DNA of 6,247 nt from an uncultured Lachnospiraceae bacterium (GCA_902473545.1 CABRSG010000139.1:1-6247), one strand, 5' to 3'; numbered from the stretch's first letter, positions 1 through 5,959 are shown. Numbers and translations: made by a program. Notes: generated from the sequence alone by a model not told the origin.

Positions 1-690
1 CAGTGATATTGTCCGGATTTCTCCGCCGGCTAATATCCCGGCGGCAATCATAAGGACTCCGCCAATCACAAACTGATATCCGCTCAGCATAACCGGATTA
101 TGCTTTACAGAAAAACGCTTTAAAAATACAGAGGAAAAGGCATATGCAACCGTAGAAAGGAGAATAAATCCCTCTCCCCGAAAGCTCATTTCCAAATTCA
201 GACCACTTAAATTTATCAGAATTACGCCCGCAAAGCCAATGGCACAGCCTGCCAGTTTTCTTATCGTCAGTTTTTCCTGCCGAAACAGGATACTTGCTAT
301 CAGAATCGCCACAAAGACGTTCACTGCTTCAATAATAGATGCTTTCACTCCGCTTGTGTGCGCAAGTCCGATATAGAAAAACAAATACTGTATCACCGTC
401 TGCAACATACTTAAAACAAGTATCGGTCCTGCGGCATCTTTCGTCGGACGGAGTATCTTCTTTTCCGGTATGCTTCCTAAAAGGATACTGAAAATCCCGG
501 CAAGTGTAAAGCGGCAGCCTGCAAACAAAATCTGCCCTGCTGTGTCGGATGCTTCTATTTCAAAAAGTTTATAGCCAATTTTGATGCATGGAAATGCACT
601 GCCCCAGAGTGCGCAGCAAAGCAGCGCTCCCGCCCATACGACCCACGTTTTCTGAAGCCACTCTTCCCGTTTTCTCATATTGTTTAACAT
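1..690 (-). CDS. EamA/DMT-family transporter, 3' part missing
   Basis: The reading frame is open from an ATG at 690 to the left edge and gives 230 residues without a stop, so the C-terminus lies outside the window. The protein is highly hydrophobic. It has the features of drug/metabolite transporters built from two EamA repeats: an early membrane segment with ALWGSAFPCIKIGY (residues 28-41), a helix around residues 91-110, a helix rich in small residues at 120-136, GFAGVILIN near residues 152-160 at the end of the first repeat, and AYAFSSVFLKRF (182-193) opening the second repeat. Family proteins have about 10 membrane helices and roughly 300 residues, so about 70 residues are missing. The start at 690 is preferred because GGGAG lies 9 bases upstream; an in-frame ATG at 678 is possible. 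Substrate cannot be predicted; relatives export amino acids or metabolites. It is transcribed alone, away from the neighbouring gene. Confidence 0.88.
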   Translation of the reverse strand, partial: MLNNMRKREEWLQKTWVVWAGALLCCALWGSAFPCIKIGYKLFEIEASDTAGQILFAGCRFTLAGIFSILLGSIPEKKILRPTKDAAGPILVLSMLQTVIQYLFFYIGLAHTSGVKASIIEAVNVFVAILIASILFRQEKLTIRKLAGCAIGFAGVILINLSGLNLEMSFRGEGFILLSTVAYAFSSVFLKRFSVKHNPVMLSGYQFVIGGVLMIAAGILAGGEIRTISL

Positions 691-758
691 CTCACAAATC
701 TCCCGTGATTTCTCTCTATTCCAGTTTTGTCTCCTGCAGGCTTCTGCAGTTGTACCTA

Positions 759-787
759 ACTATAAGTCAATTTCACATAAAATGCAA
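759..787 (-). promoter_or_regulatory. Sigma-A promoter of the EamA transporter gene
   Basis: On the minus strand a -35 box TTGCAT (782-787) and a -10 box TATAGT (759-764) are separated by exactly 17 bases. Transcription would start near 752 and give a leader of about 60 bases before the ATG at 690. The leader contains two CTGCAG blocks (734-739 and 744-749) that could pair as a short hairpin with a 4-base loop. Confidence 0.7.
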
Positions 788-814
788 GTGGCTGTCTGTA
801 TACGCCGCGCCATT

Positions 815-845
815 ATGTTACTGTTCACGTCGCTCACAGTAACAT
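815..845. repeat. 10-bp inverted repeat at the left end of the MITE-like element
   Basis: ATGTTACTGT (815-824) and ACAGTAACAT (836-845) are perfect reverse complements around an 11-base loop, so RNA from either strand could form a 10-bp hairpin. The arm extends two bases beyond the proposed element end at 817. Confidence 0.7.
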
Positions 846-938
846 TCAAAATTCGCTCCGCGAATGGGATTTGCTCACACCTGTGTCACTTTCTTACGGA
901 CTGTGCAGTGAATGCAAAGTCCTGACCTGAACAGTAAC
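817..938. mobile_element. MITE-like 122-bp non-coding element
   Basis: The left end GTTACTGTTCA (817-827) is the exact reverse complement of the right end TGAACAGTAAC (928-938), giving perfect 11-bp terminal inverted repeats. Directly outside both ends is the same 8-mer GCCATTAT (809-816 and 939-946), which has the form of a target-site duplication. The interior has no plausible gene. It holds a second copy of the end motif in inverted orientation (ACAGTAACAT, 836-845, pairing with 815-824) and a palindrome ATTCGC-TCC-GCGAAT (851-865). Short length, terminal repeats, flanking duplication and absence of a transposase fit a miniature inverted-repeat transposable element moved by a transposase encoded elsewhere. 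The family cannot be assigned from the sequence alone. An alternative is a structured intergenic repeat of the REP type. Confidence 0.6.
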
Positions 939-1172
939 GCCATTATTCATATGCCCCAGTATGGTCCATATGTTCCGGCGCCACTGTCCATATACTCCGG
1001 CGCCAGTATCGTCATCCGGAATGTATATTTATCCGCCAGCAGGAGATAATAATATTCAAATCCCCCGCGGGAGTCAAACTGTAGCTGCACAGTCATGCAC
1101 GGCATATCTGCTTCTGCCGCATGACAGAATAGTTACACAAAATTTAAGAAACAGGAAAGGACTGACGATTTT
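939..1172. other. Intergenic remainder with a short tandem duplication
   Basis: This stretch lies between the MITE-like element and the DUF2383-like gene. It holds a 22-bp direct repeat (964-1007) and a short GC palindrome CCCGCGGG (1064-1071). No convincing promoter for the gene at 1173 was found. An 83-codon frame starting at 961 and a 32-codon frame starting at 951 are open here, but neither has a ribosome binding site or recognisable similarity, and the longer one overlaps the start of the gene at 1173. Confidence 0.5.
964..1007. repeat. Two tandem 22-bp repeats
   Basis: Positions 964-985 and 986-1007 match at 19 of 22 bases, with the shared core TCCGGCGCCA and the shared opening GTCCATAT. 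They differ at unit positions 9, 10 and 21. Because 22 is not a multiple of three, the same peptide pattern PYxPAP appears in two successive frames rather than one. Confidence 0.8.
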
Positions 1173-1616
1173 ATGGAAAAGAAAGACACAAGGGATACTA
1201 TCTGTCTGCTAAAAGAATGCAATGCCGGTTCAAAAATGGCGGTATCCTCTATTGAAGATGTGCTGGATAAGGTGAAAGATTCTAGGATGAGAAAATTATT
1301 ATCAGAAAGTAAAAGCCATCACGAAAAACTATGTGATGATATCCATACGCTTCTGGAACAGCATCACAGTGAAGAAAAAGAACCCGGTAATGTAGCCAAA
1401 GGCATGGCATGGCTGAAAACCACCATGAAGCTCGGCATGGAAGAAAGCGACGCAACTGTTGCCGACTTAATGACCGATGGCTGCAATATGGGAATCAAAA
1501 CACTCCATAAATACTTAAATCAATATCCAGCTGCCGACCATTTCTCAAAAGATATCTGCAATCGTCTAATTGATATTGAGGAAAAGCTCTGCCGGGATTT
1601 AAAAAGCTATCTTTAA
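1173..1616 (+). CDS. Ferritin-like helical bundle protein, DUF2383-type
   Basis: A 147-residue, charged, almost entirely helical soluble protein with no signal peptide. The pattern fits the four-helix ferritin-like fold of the DUF2383/PA2169 group: a first helix LLKECNAGSKMAVSSIEDVL (residues 12-31), a second through RKLLSESKSHHEKLCDDIH (40-58), a polar linker (65-74), then WLKTTMKLGMEESDATVADL (80-99) and a last pair of helices from about 104 to 147. Potential metal-binding side chains (E45, H49, H50, E51, D55, H58) sit on the second helix, but a metal site is not proven. The function of this family is unknown; stress or sporulation roles have been suggested for related proteins. The only ATG is at 1173; AGGAAAGG lies 12 bases upstream, a rather long spacing. 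It ends 12 bases from the convergent mgsA stop with no clear terminator between them. Confidence 0.72.
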   Translation: MEKKDTRDTICLLKECNAGSKMAVSSIEDVLDKVKDSRMRKLLSESKSHHEKLCDDIHTLLEQHHSEEKEPGNVAKGMAWLKTTMKLGMEESDATVADLMTDGCNMGIKTLHKYLNQYPAADHFSKDICNRLIDIEEKLCRDLKSYL

Positions 1617-1628
1617 AAATTGCAGTAA

Positions 1629-2099
1629 CTACAGCGTATTTGCACGGTCGATTACCTTCTGCCGGAAGTTAATGACCTGGTGCTCATACTCCTCATCCAT
1701 AAATTTGGAAGTAATCATAAAATCTGCAGTCGCACGATTATTTGCAATCGGGATGTCGTACACCTGCGCAATACGAAGCAGCGCTTTTACATCCGGGTCG
1801 TGCGGCTGTGCTTCCAGCGGGTCGGAAAAGAAAATTACAAAATCAATATTTCCTTCAACGATCTTTGCACCTATCTGCTGGTCTCCGCCGAGAGGACCGC
1901 TGTTATACCCCTTTACTGGAAGGTCTGTGTACTCGGAAATCATCCGTGCAGTTGTCCCGGTACCGCAAAGAAAGTGATTCTGCAAAATACTCTTATTTTT
2001 CTGACACCACTCAATCAGCTCCATTTTCTTTCCGTCATGCGCAATCAGGGCAATCCGCTTTTTCTTGCCTATTGTAAATGTGATATATTCATTATCCAT
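1629..2099 (-). CDS. mgsA: Methylglyoxal synthase
   Basis: A 156-residue cytoplasmic enzyme that converts dihydroxyacetone phosphate to methylglyoxal and phosphate, the overflow bypass of lower glycolysis. All signature parts are present: IALIAHDGKK (residues 16-25) with His21, the phosphate-binding GTGTTARMIS (46-55), SGPLGGDQQIGA (67-78) with the catalytic Asp73, and FFSDPLEAQPHDPDVKALLR (90-109) with His100 and Asp103. Length is close to the roughly 150 residues usual for the family. The start at 2099 is chosen because a perfect AGGAGG lies 7 bases upstream. The frame stays open upstream to 2177, with an ATG at 2105 that is only one base from AGGAGG and others further up, but these lack a suitable binding site. 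It is monocistronic, divergent from the DUF3786 gene and convergent with the DUF2383-like gene. Confidence 0.96.
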   Translation of the reverse strand: MDNEYITFTIGKKKRIALIAHDGKKMELIEWCQKNKSILQNHFLCGTGTTARMISEYTDLPVKGYNSGPLGGDQQIGAKIVEGNIDFVIFFSDPLEAQPHDPDVKALLRIAQVYDIPIANNRATADFMITSKFMDEEYEHQVINFRQKVIDRANTL

Positions 2100-2181
2100 A
2101 TACATACCTCCTGTAACAAATGTGATTTTTATACCAATGTGCCGCATAGTCCGGAAATCCCGACCCATACTGCACATTGCT

Positions 2182-2210
2182 ATTTTACATGATTACCCAG
2201 AGAAAAACAA
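2182..2210 (-). promoter_or_regulatory. Sigma-A promoter of mgsA
   Basis: The minus strand shows a -35 box TTGTTT (2205-2210) and a -10 box TAAAAT (2182-2187) with a 17-base spacer. Transcription would start near 2175, giving a leader of roughly 75 bases before the ATG at 2099. This agrees with the internal start choice, since the furthest upstream ATGs sit at or next to the transcription start. Confidence 0.7.
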
Positions 2211-2297
2211 CCAATTTTCTGTGAATTCTTTGTAAAATCACACTTTTAATTAATGGAAGAAAAAAACATATACCGCTCTGCTGTCTTTACATGCTGT

Positions 2298-2326
2298 TTG
2301 ACCGATTCTGCCAGATACGCTATAAT
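2298..2326 (+). promoter_or_regulatory. Near-consensus sigma-A promoter of the DUF3786 gene
   Basis: TTGACC (2298-2303) and TATAAT (2321-2326) are separated by 17 bases, five of six and six of six matches to consensus. Transcription should begin around 2332-2334, giving a leader of about 50 bases before the ATG at 2384. A strong promoter of this kind is usually controlled by a repressor; see the palindrome at 2335-2346. Confidence 0.85.
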
Positions 2327-2334
2327 CATGTTAA

Positions 2335-2346
2335 GTACTGCAGTAC
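2335..2346. promoter_or_regulatory. Perfect palindrome at the transcription start, possible operator
   Basis: GTACTGCAGTAC is a perfect 12-bp palindrome placed about +2 to +13 relative to the predicted start of the DUF3786 transcript. CATGT (2328-2332) and ACATG (2345-2349) form a further pair around it with a small bulge. A dimeric repressor could sit here and block the strong promoter; an RNA hairpin at the 5' end is the alternative. The regulator is unknown. Confidence 0.4.
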
Positions 2347-2383
2347 ATGTGTTATTAAAAATTTGAGTTGCGGGGAATATGGT

Positions 2384-3037
2384 ATGGAACAGAAAATATC
2401 AAATTATGAGAAATGGTGTGAAGAATGGAGCAGGCGTTTTCTAACGCTGGATCAGACATTGCTTCAAAAAACACTGCCGGAATTGCAAGAAGAAGGCGAA
2501 TATCTCACCCTCTTTCATTTCGGGAAAAAATATGCCATTCACAGGCAGACCGGCAAAATCATTCTTATGGCGCAGCCGGAACAGATGGTTTCTACAAATA
2601 TCCGTCTGAACATTTATACGCTGCTCTGGTATGCAAAACCTACTGCAAGGTTACAAAATCATTGGGTAACTTTTGCAGATCTGAAAGACGCGCGTCCCTT
2701 TGCGCCTGCTTTTCAAAAAGGGGTACTTCTGACGTTTGCCAAAACCTTTACAGGGCATCAGGACAGGCTGATTTCCGCCTGCGAGGCGCTCGGCGGACAG
2801 AAGCTGCCGCACTCCGACGCCGGATATCAGATCCGGGCGTTTGACTGCATCCCGGTGCGCTTTCTTTTCTGGGAGGGCGATAATGAATTTCCTGCGCAGG
2901 CTAACATTCTTTTTGATATCGGTGTGACCGACTGCATTCACGTGGAAAGCGTCGTGACCATCGCCTCCGTCGGGCTTGACGCTCTTGCTGAAAGGGCAGG
3001 GCTTTCTGTATCTGCCGGAGGATTTCAGACAAAATAG
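2384..3037 (+). CDS. DUF3786 domain-containing protein
   Basis: A 217-residue soluble protein without signal peptide or membrane segments. The most diagnostic stretch is IPVRFLFWEGDNEFPAQANI (residues 156-175) followed by LFD and a short tail with CIHVESVV (184-191), the pattern of the DUF3786 family common in anaerobic Firmicutes. Biochemical function is unknown; some family members occur next to iron-sulfur or corrinoid proteins, so a redox or metal link is only a guess. Earlier parts include a charged N-terminal helix with two tryptophans (residues 1-20), a segment LFHFGKKYAIHRQTGKII (43-60) and a predicted helix QMVSTNIRLNIYTLLWYA (67-84). The start at 2384 is preferred over an in-frame ATG at 2291 because the latter lies upstream of the promoter; GGGGA is 7 bases before 2384. 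Its stop is 23 bases from the stop of the convergent radical SAM gene. Confidence 0.75.
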   Translation: MEQKISNYEKWCEEWSRRFLTLDQTLLQKTLPELQEEGEYLTLFHFGKKYAIHRQTGKIILMAQPEQMVSTNIRLNIYTLLWYAKPTARLQNHWVTFADLKDARPFAPAFQKGVLLTFAKTFTGHQDRLISACEALGGQKLPHSDAGYQIRAFDCIPVRFLFWEGDNEFPAQANILFDIGVTDCIHVESVVTIASVGLDALAERAGLSVSAGGFQTK

Positions 3038-3060
3038 CCTTCCTGCTTACACCCTTATCG

Positions 3061-3963
3061 TCAGGGACGGAGCCCCTCACCGTCAAAAGCCGGTATGAAG
3101 CTCTCCTTCGCGGTTTCTCCCTCCTGGATGAATGCATTTTCCACGCCAAGGGAAAGTGCATAGTCCAGCAGGCGCTCATATTCGCGCTTTGTCACTTTGC
3201 GGTTCAATTCGGGCAGATTTTCCACCTGCGGAAGCGGCGTGTACTGGTTCATCAGGCTTAAATACACCTGATTTCCATATGTCTCAAACACATATTTTAC
3301 CACTGCCTTCGCATTCTTTATGTGATTTGGCAGGAGCAGGTGGCGGACGATCACGCCCCTTTTCATCATACCCGCGCCGTCAAATACCGGCGTACCCTGC
3401 TGCCGCACCATCTCCGCAAGCGCCGCCTTTGCCGCTTCCGGATAATCTTTTGCATGTGACAGGCGTCCGGCAAGCTCCGGCTCCATATACTTAAAATCCG
3501 TCAGATAAATATCCACGATCCCATCCAGCGTCGCAAGTGTTTCCACCTTTTCATAGCCGCCGCAGTTATAGACAATCGGAACCCGCAGTCCTTCCGCGCG
3601 TGCGTTTTTCACCGCCCGGATAATCTCCGGCGTGTAATGTGTCGGCGTGACGAGATTAATATTTTCCGCTCCCCTATCCTGCAGCTCCAGAAAAATCTCC
3701 GCCAGACGCTCCACAGAGATCTCCATCCCTGCCTGCGCGTCTGCGATCACCGCATTCTGACAGTAAACGCAGCGCAGCGGACACCCGGAAAAAAAGACCG
3801 TTCCAGACCCATGCTCCCCGGAAATACATGGTTCCTCCCACATATGGAGAGCGGCGCGCGCAGCGAGAACTTTACTTCCCGCCACACCACAGAAACCCTT
3901 TTTCCCAGCCGCCCGGTCTGTACCGCACTCCCGCGGGCACAGTCTGCATCCCTTCTGTTCCAT
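3061..3963 (-). CDS. Radical SAM protein of the PflX/PflA-like group (COG1313 type)
   Basis: A 300-residue cytoplasmic iron-sulfur protein. The cluster motif CPLRCVYC (Cys61, Cys65, Cys68) is the CxxxCxxC that binds the 4Fe-4S cluster used to cleave S-adenosylmethionine. An N-terminal cysteine set (Cys6, Cys9, Cys13, Cys25) may bind a second metal centre. Further family features are NINLVTPTHYTPEI (about residues 101-114), VYNCGGYE (131-138), DIYLTDFKYMEPELAGR (about 151-167) and VRHLLLPNHIKNA (about 207-219). These are typical of proteins annotated as putative pyruvate formate-lyase activating enzymes, group PflX, whose true substrate is unknown. No glycyl radical enzyme gene is visible nearby, so the activase role is unsupported here. 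Start at 3963: an AGGAAAGG lies about 11 bases upstream and AGGGA is closer. No good promoter was found in the 88-base gap upstream, so it could be read through from the sigma/anti-sigma unit. Confidence 0.88.
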   Translation of the reverse strand: MEQKGCRLCPRECGTDRAAGKKGFCGVAGSKVLAARAALHMWEEPCISGEHGSGTVFFSGCPLRCVYCQNAVIADAQAGMEISVERLAEIFLELQDRGAENINLVTPTHYTPEIIRAVKNARAEGLRVPIVYNCGGYEKVETLATLDGIVDIYLTDFKYMEPELAGRLSHAKDYPEAAKAALAEMVRQQGTPVFDGAGMMKRGVIVRHLLLPNHIKNAKAVVKYVFETYGNQVYLSLMNQYTPLPQVENLPELNRKVTKREYERLLDYALSLGVENAFIQEGETAKESFIPAFDGEGLRP

Positions 3964-3992
3964 GTTCCCTGTTACCTTTCCTCAATATCTCT

Positions 3993-4051
3993 TATCTGTT
4001 TGATACCAGCAGAAACAAATTGCATACTATCTACGTTTAAATTAACAGATA
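3993..4051. repeat. 8-bp inverted repeat in the gap upstream of the radical SAM gene
   Basis: TATCTGTT (3993-4000) is matched by its reverse complement AACAGATA (4044-4051), 43 bases apart. The spacing is long and the arms are short, so this could be chance or a weak operator pair. Confidence 0.25.
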
Positions 4052-5160
4052 TCATCTTCTCAGCTCTATCCGTACTTTTTCTCCGGTCGGTTTCGCATCC
4101 GCCCTATCTCCTGTACTTGACTGCACAGAATAAATCTCCCTGTCGTTCTCCCACTCTTCCTGCGGTTCGTCCATTTCCAGTTCCAGCTTGTAAAACTGCA
4201 GCTCTATCCACTCACTTTCCATGGATGGAGTTGTCCCGGATATGCCAAATGCAGACTCCGTTTTAAAAAAATAATGTTTCCCTTCTCTTCTTTCAAGGGT
4301 AAACTGAATCGGATTTCCCAGGCTGTCGATTCCCCTGATAAAATATTCTGCATCACCGGCTAACAGCTCTGAAGGTCCGCTCACTTCAAGCACCCCATAA
4401 ATACTATTTACTGCGAAACGCTCAATATCCACATAAACATCCTGTTGTATTTCCAGCTTCTGATTAATATCACAGGTTAATGTGTTTCTTTCCAGCTCCT
4501 CACGTGAAGCGGAAAATGCAAATTCGAAGTTGACCGGCGCCGTGTCCTCCGCTCCTTTGCTGATCTGTGTCTCAAAAACAATATCCGCTGTATCCGGCAT
4601 TTCTTCCTTCGCAAATCCCCATTCCAGAATATAATGGTTCTCGTCCACATAGCTGATCCCCATACTCGTACAATCTACAGCTTTTCCATCTATCTCAACC
4701 ACACCGCTGTTTCCCGGAAAAAGCTCCGACGCATCCTCTGTCTCACTGCCAATTTCCAGAACAGCAAACAAATGATTATCCGAGAGAATCGCCTCATTTA
4801 GTGTAACAGAAATCCCGTCTTTTGTCTGCTTCATATTTAGTATTTCAGCATACGGTGTTAAATCCTCCTCCAGACCAAGTACCTTTCCTATCAGGAAAAC
4901 TCCTGCATTGCCGCCCGTACCTCATTATGGAAAATACAGGACAGCCCCAAAAGAGCTGCCAGTGCAGCACATGCTGCGCGGCCAGACGCAGATTTCAAAA
5001 GCCTCATAAAGATATGTGACGCACTCATCGGATCCCGCCTCTGCCGTTTTCCTTCATGCGTGTATGTCTCTCTTTGCGGCGCCCCAGCCGCAAGAATCAG
5101 CGTATCATCAATCTCGCCAAATATCTCTAAAAATTTTAGTTCCTTTTCCCGCTCGCTCAT
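4052..5160 (-). pseudogene. DUF4179-type membrane anti-sigma factor, split by a frameshift
   Basis: Two adjacent frames together read as one anti-sigma protein. The first part (5160-4891, 89 codons) starts with ATG behind GGGAGG at 6 bases. It has a cytoplasmic segment with LKFLEIFGEIDDTLILAA (residues 8-25), a basic stretch, and a membrane segment about residues 61-77. It stops at TGA (4893-4891). The second frame is open directly upstream of that stop and continues through FLIGKVLGLEED, TPYAEI and TVTLNEAI-like sequence typical of DUF4179 domains (seen here as GISVTLNEAILSDNHLF), ending at 4052. Loss of one base in the run at 4894-4899 explains the break; restoring it gives about 369 residues. 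The ATG at 4834 has no ribosome binding site at a normal distance (the nearest purine run, 4864-4871, is 29 bases away), so a separate second gene is unlikely. Expected role: hold the neighbouring sigma factor at the membrane. The break may be real inactivation or a sequencing error. Confidence 0.72.
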
Positions 5161-5252
5161 ACCTGCCCTCCCGCTGTCAGTCTGTCACTGCCAGTTTGCT
5201 TATATATGATATTTTTGCTTATAATTTTAACAATTCACTCAAATTATGCCGC

Positions 5253-5834
5253 CTACAAACAACGCTGCACCACATGCTGCGGCTGTTCTTTTTCCAGGAA
5301 TTTTTTCAGCCGCCTGCGGTTGCGGAACAGATTGGATTTTACCTTGCTGACGGAAAACCCGTACCGCCCGGCAATGTCACTTATGCTGTCCATGTACCAA
5401 TAGCGGCGGATAAAGATATCCCGATCAACAGCCGGAAGGCTTCGCAGAAAATCCTTTAGAACCTGCACCAGCTCCTTGCGCTCCATATATTCATCCAGCG
5501 TATAAAATGCCGTGTCCGCCAGACTCTCTACCTCCCCGGCAATATCTGCTATATGCATATCTGTACGCTTCGCCGCATATTTTCTGCGCAGGCAGTCTAT
5601 TGCCAGCCCGCGCGTGATCCTGCCAAGAAACGCCGAAAGCACGGTCGGTCTCTTCGGCGGCATATAGGTCCACGCGGAAAGCCACGTATCATTTACGCAC
5701 TCCTCGCTGACCTCTCTGCTTCCGACAATATTCCAGGCAATCTGCCAGCAGTAATGATTATATTTCTCGCTGACCGCGGAAATTGCCGACTGATTCCTGT
5801 CCCAGAAAAGAGCGATAATATCTCTGTCTTCCAT
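5253..5834 (-). CDS. ECF-type sigma-70 family RNA polymerase sigma factor
   Basis: A 193-residue protein that would direct RNA polymerase to a small regulon. Region 2 spans about residues 22-88, with YNHYCWQIAWNIVGSREVSE (25-44) followed by CVNDTWLSAW (46-55), the usual core-binding and -10 melting part, and FLGRITRGLAIDCLRRKYA (69-87). Region 4 spans about residues 124-182: LRSLPAVDRDIFIRRYWYM (130-148) followed by the helix-turn-helix SISDIAGRYGFSVSKVKSNL (150-169) that reads the -35 box. There is no region 1 or 3, as expected for the ECF group. The ATG at 5834 is chosen because AGGTG lies 6 bases upstream; a GTG at 5843 would overlap that site. The gene is followed after 92 bases by the DUF4179-type anti-sigma gene, the standard arrangement in Clostridia. 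The inducing signal is unknown; cell-envelope stress is a reasonable guess. Confidence 0.92.
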   Translation of the reverse strand: MEDRDIIALFWDRNQSAISAVSEKYNHYCWQIAWNIVGSREVSEECVNDTWLSAWTYMPPKRPTVLSAFLGRITRGLAIDCLRRKYAAKRTDMHIADIAGEVESLADTAFYTLDEYMERKELVQVLKDFLRSLPAVDRDIFIRRYWYMDSISDIAGRYGFSVSKVKSNLFRNRRRLKKFLEKEQPQHVVQRCL

Positions 5835-5845
5835 AAAATTCACCT

Positions 5846-5895
5846 GTCACTGCAATGCAGTACATCCTTTGTCACTACAACGCAGTACATCCTTT
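5846..5895. repeat. Two tandem 25-bp repeats in the sigma factor leader
   Basis: Units 5846-5870 and 5871-5895 match at 23 of 25 bases and abut without a gap. Each contains GCAGTACATCCTTT. On the sigma mRNA each unit can fold as a 5-bp stem with a 3-base loop: ACTGC-ATT-GCAGT in unit 1 and ACTGC-GTT-GTAGT in unit 2. One of the two differences falls in the loop and the other turns a G-C pair into G-U, so both stems survive. The array lies 11 bases upstream of the sigma ATG, next to its ribosome binding site. Confidence 0.85.
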
Positions 5896-5905
5896 CTGTA
5901 CATTG

Positions 5906-5924
5906 CCGGACATTTTCTGTCCGG
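5906..5924. repeat. 7-bp perfect hairpin in the sigma factor leader
   Basis: CCGGACA (5906-5912) and TGTCCGG (5918-5924) pair perfectly around a 5-base loop. No T-run follows on either strand, so it is not a terminator. It may stabilise the leader RNA or be a protein-binding site. Confidence 0.6.
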
Positions 5925-5959
5925 TTCTATCCTGGGTTTAACATCCCTGTATCCATATA

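Noticed and set aside
961..1212. An 83-codon plus-strand frame upstream of the DUF2383-like gene
   Set aside because: It has no ribosome binding site and no recognisable family features, and it overlaps the well-supported start at 1173 in another frame. It is kept only as a possible remnant.
1588..1660. Bidirectional terminator between the DUF2383-like gene and mgsA
   Set aside because: Only a 4-bp AAAG/CTTT stem in A/T-rich sequence is visible, which is too weak to call.
2100..2177. A longer mgsA product starting at 2177
   Set aside because: The extra 26 residues have no counterpart in the family, the upstream ATGs lack a ribosome binding site, and AGGAGG is ideally placed for the start at 2099.
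2291..2383. A longer DUF3786 product starting at 2291
   Set aside because: That ATG lies upstream of the predicted promoter boxes and transcription start, so it would not be on the transcript.
3030..3070. Terminator between the DUF3786 and radical SAM genes
   Set aside because: The 23-base gap has no stem of useful length and no T-run.
4052..4834. A separate 260-residue gene for the DUF4179-like domain
   Set aside because: Its ATG has no ribosome binding site at a usable distance, the frame is open well upstream with family-like sequence, and the domain needs the membrane anchor encoded in the first part.
4891..4902. Programmed -1 ribosomal frameshifting in the anti-sigma gene
   Set aside because: The zero-frame reading GAG TTT TCC TGA does not give an X XXY YYZ slippery heptamer. 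A mutation or sequencing error is simpler.
5846..5895. CRISPR array
   Set aside because: The units abut with no spacers, there are only two, and no cas gene is present.
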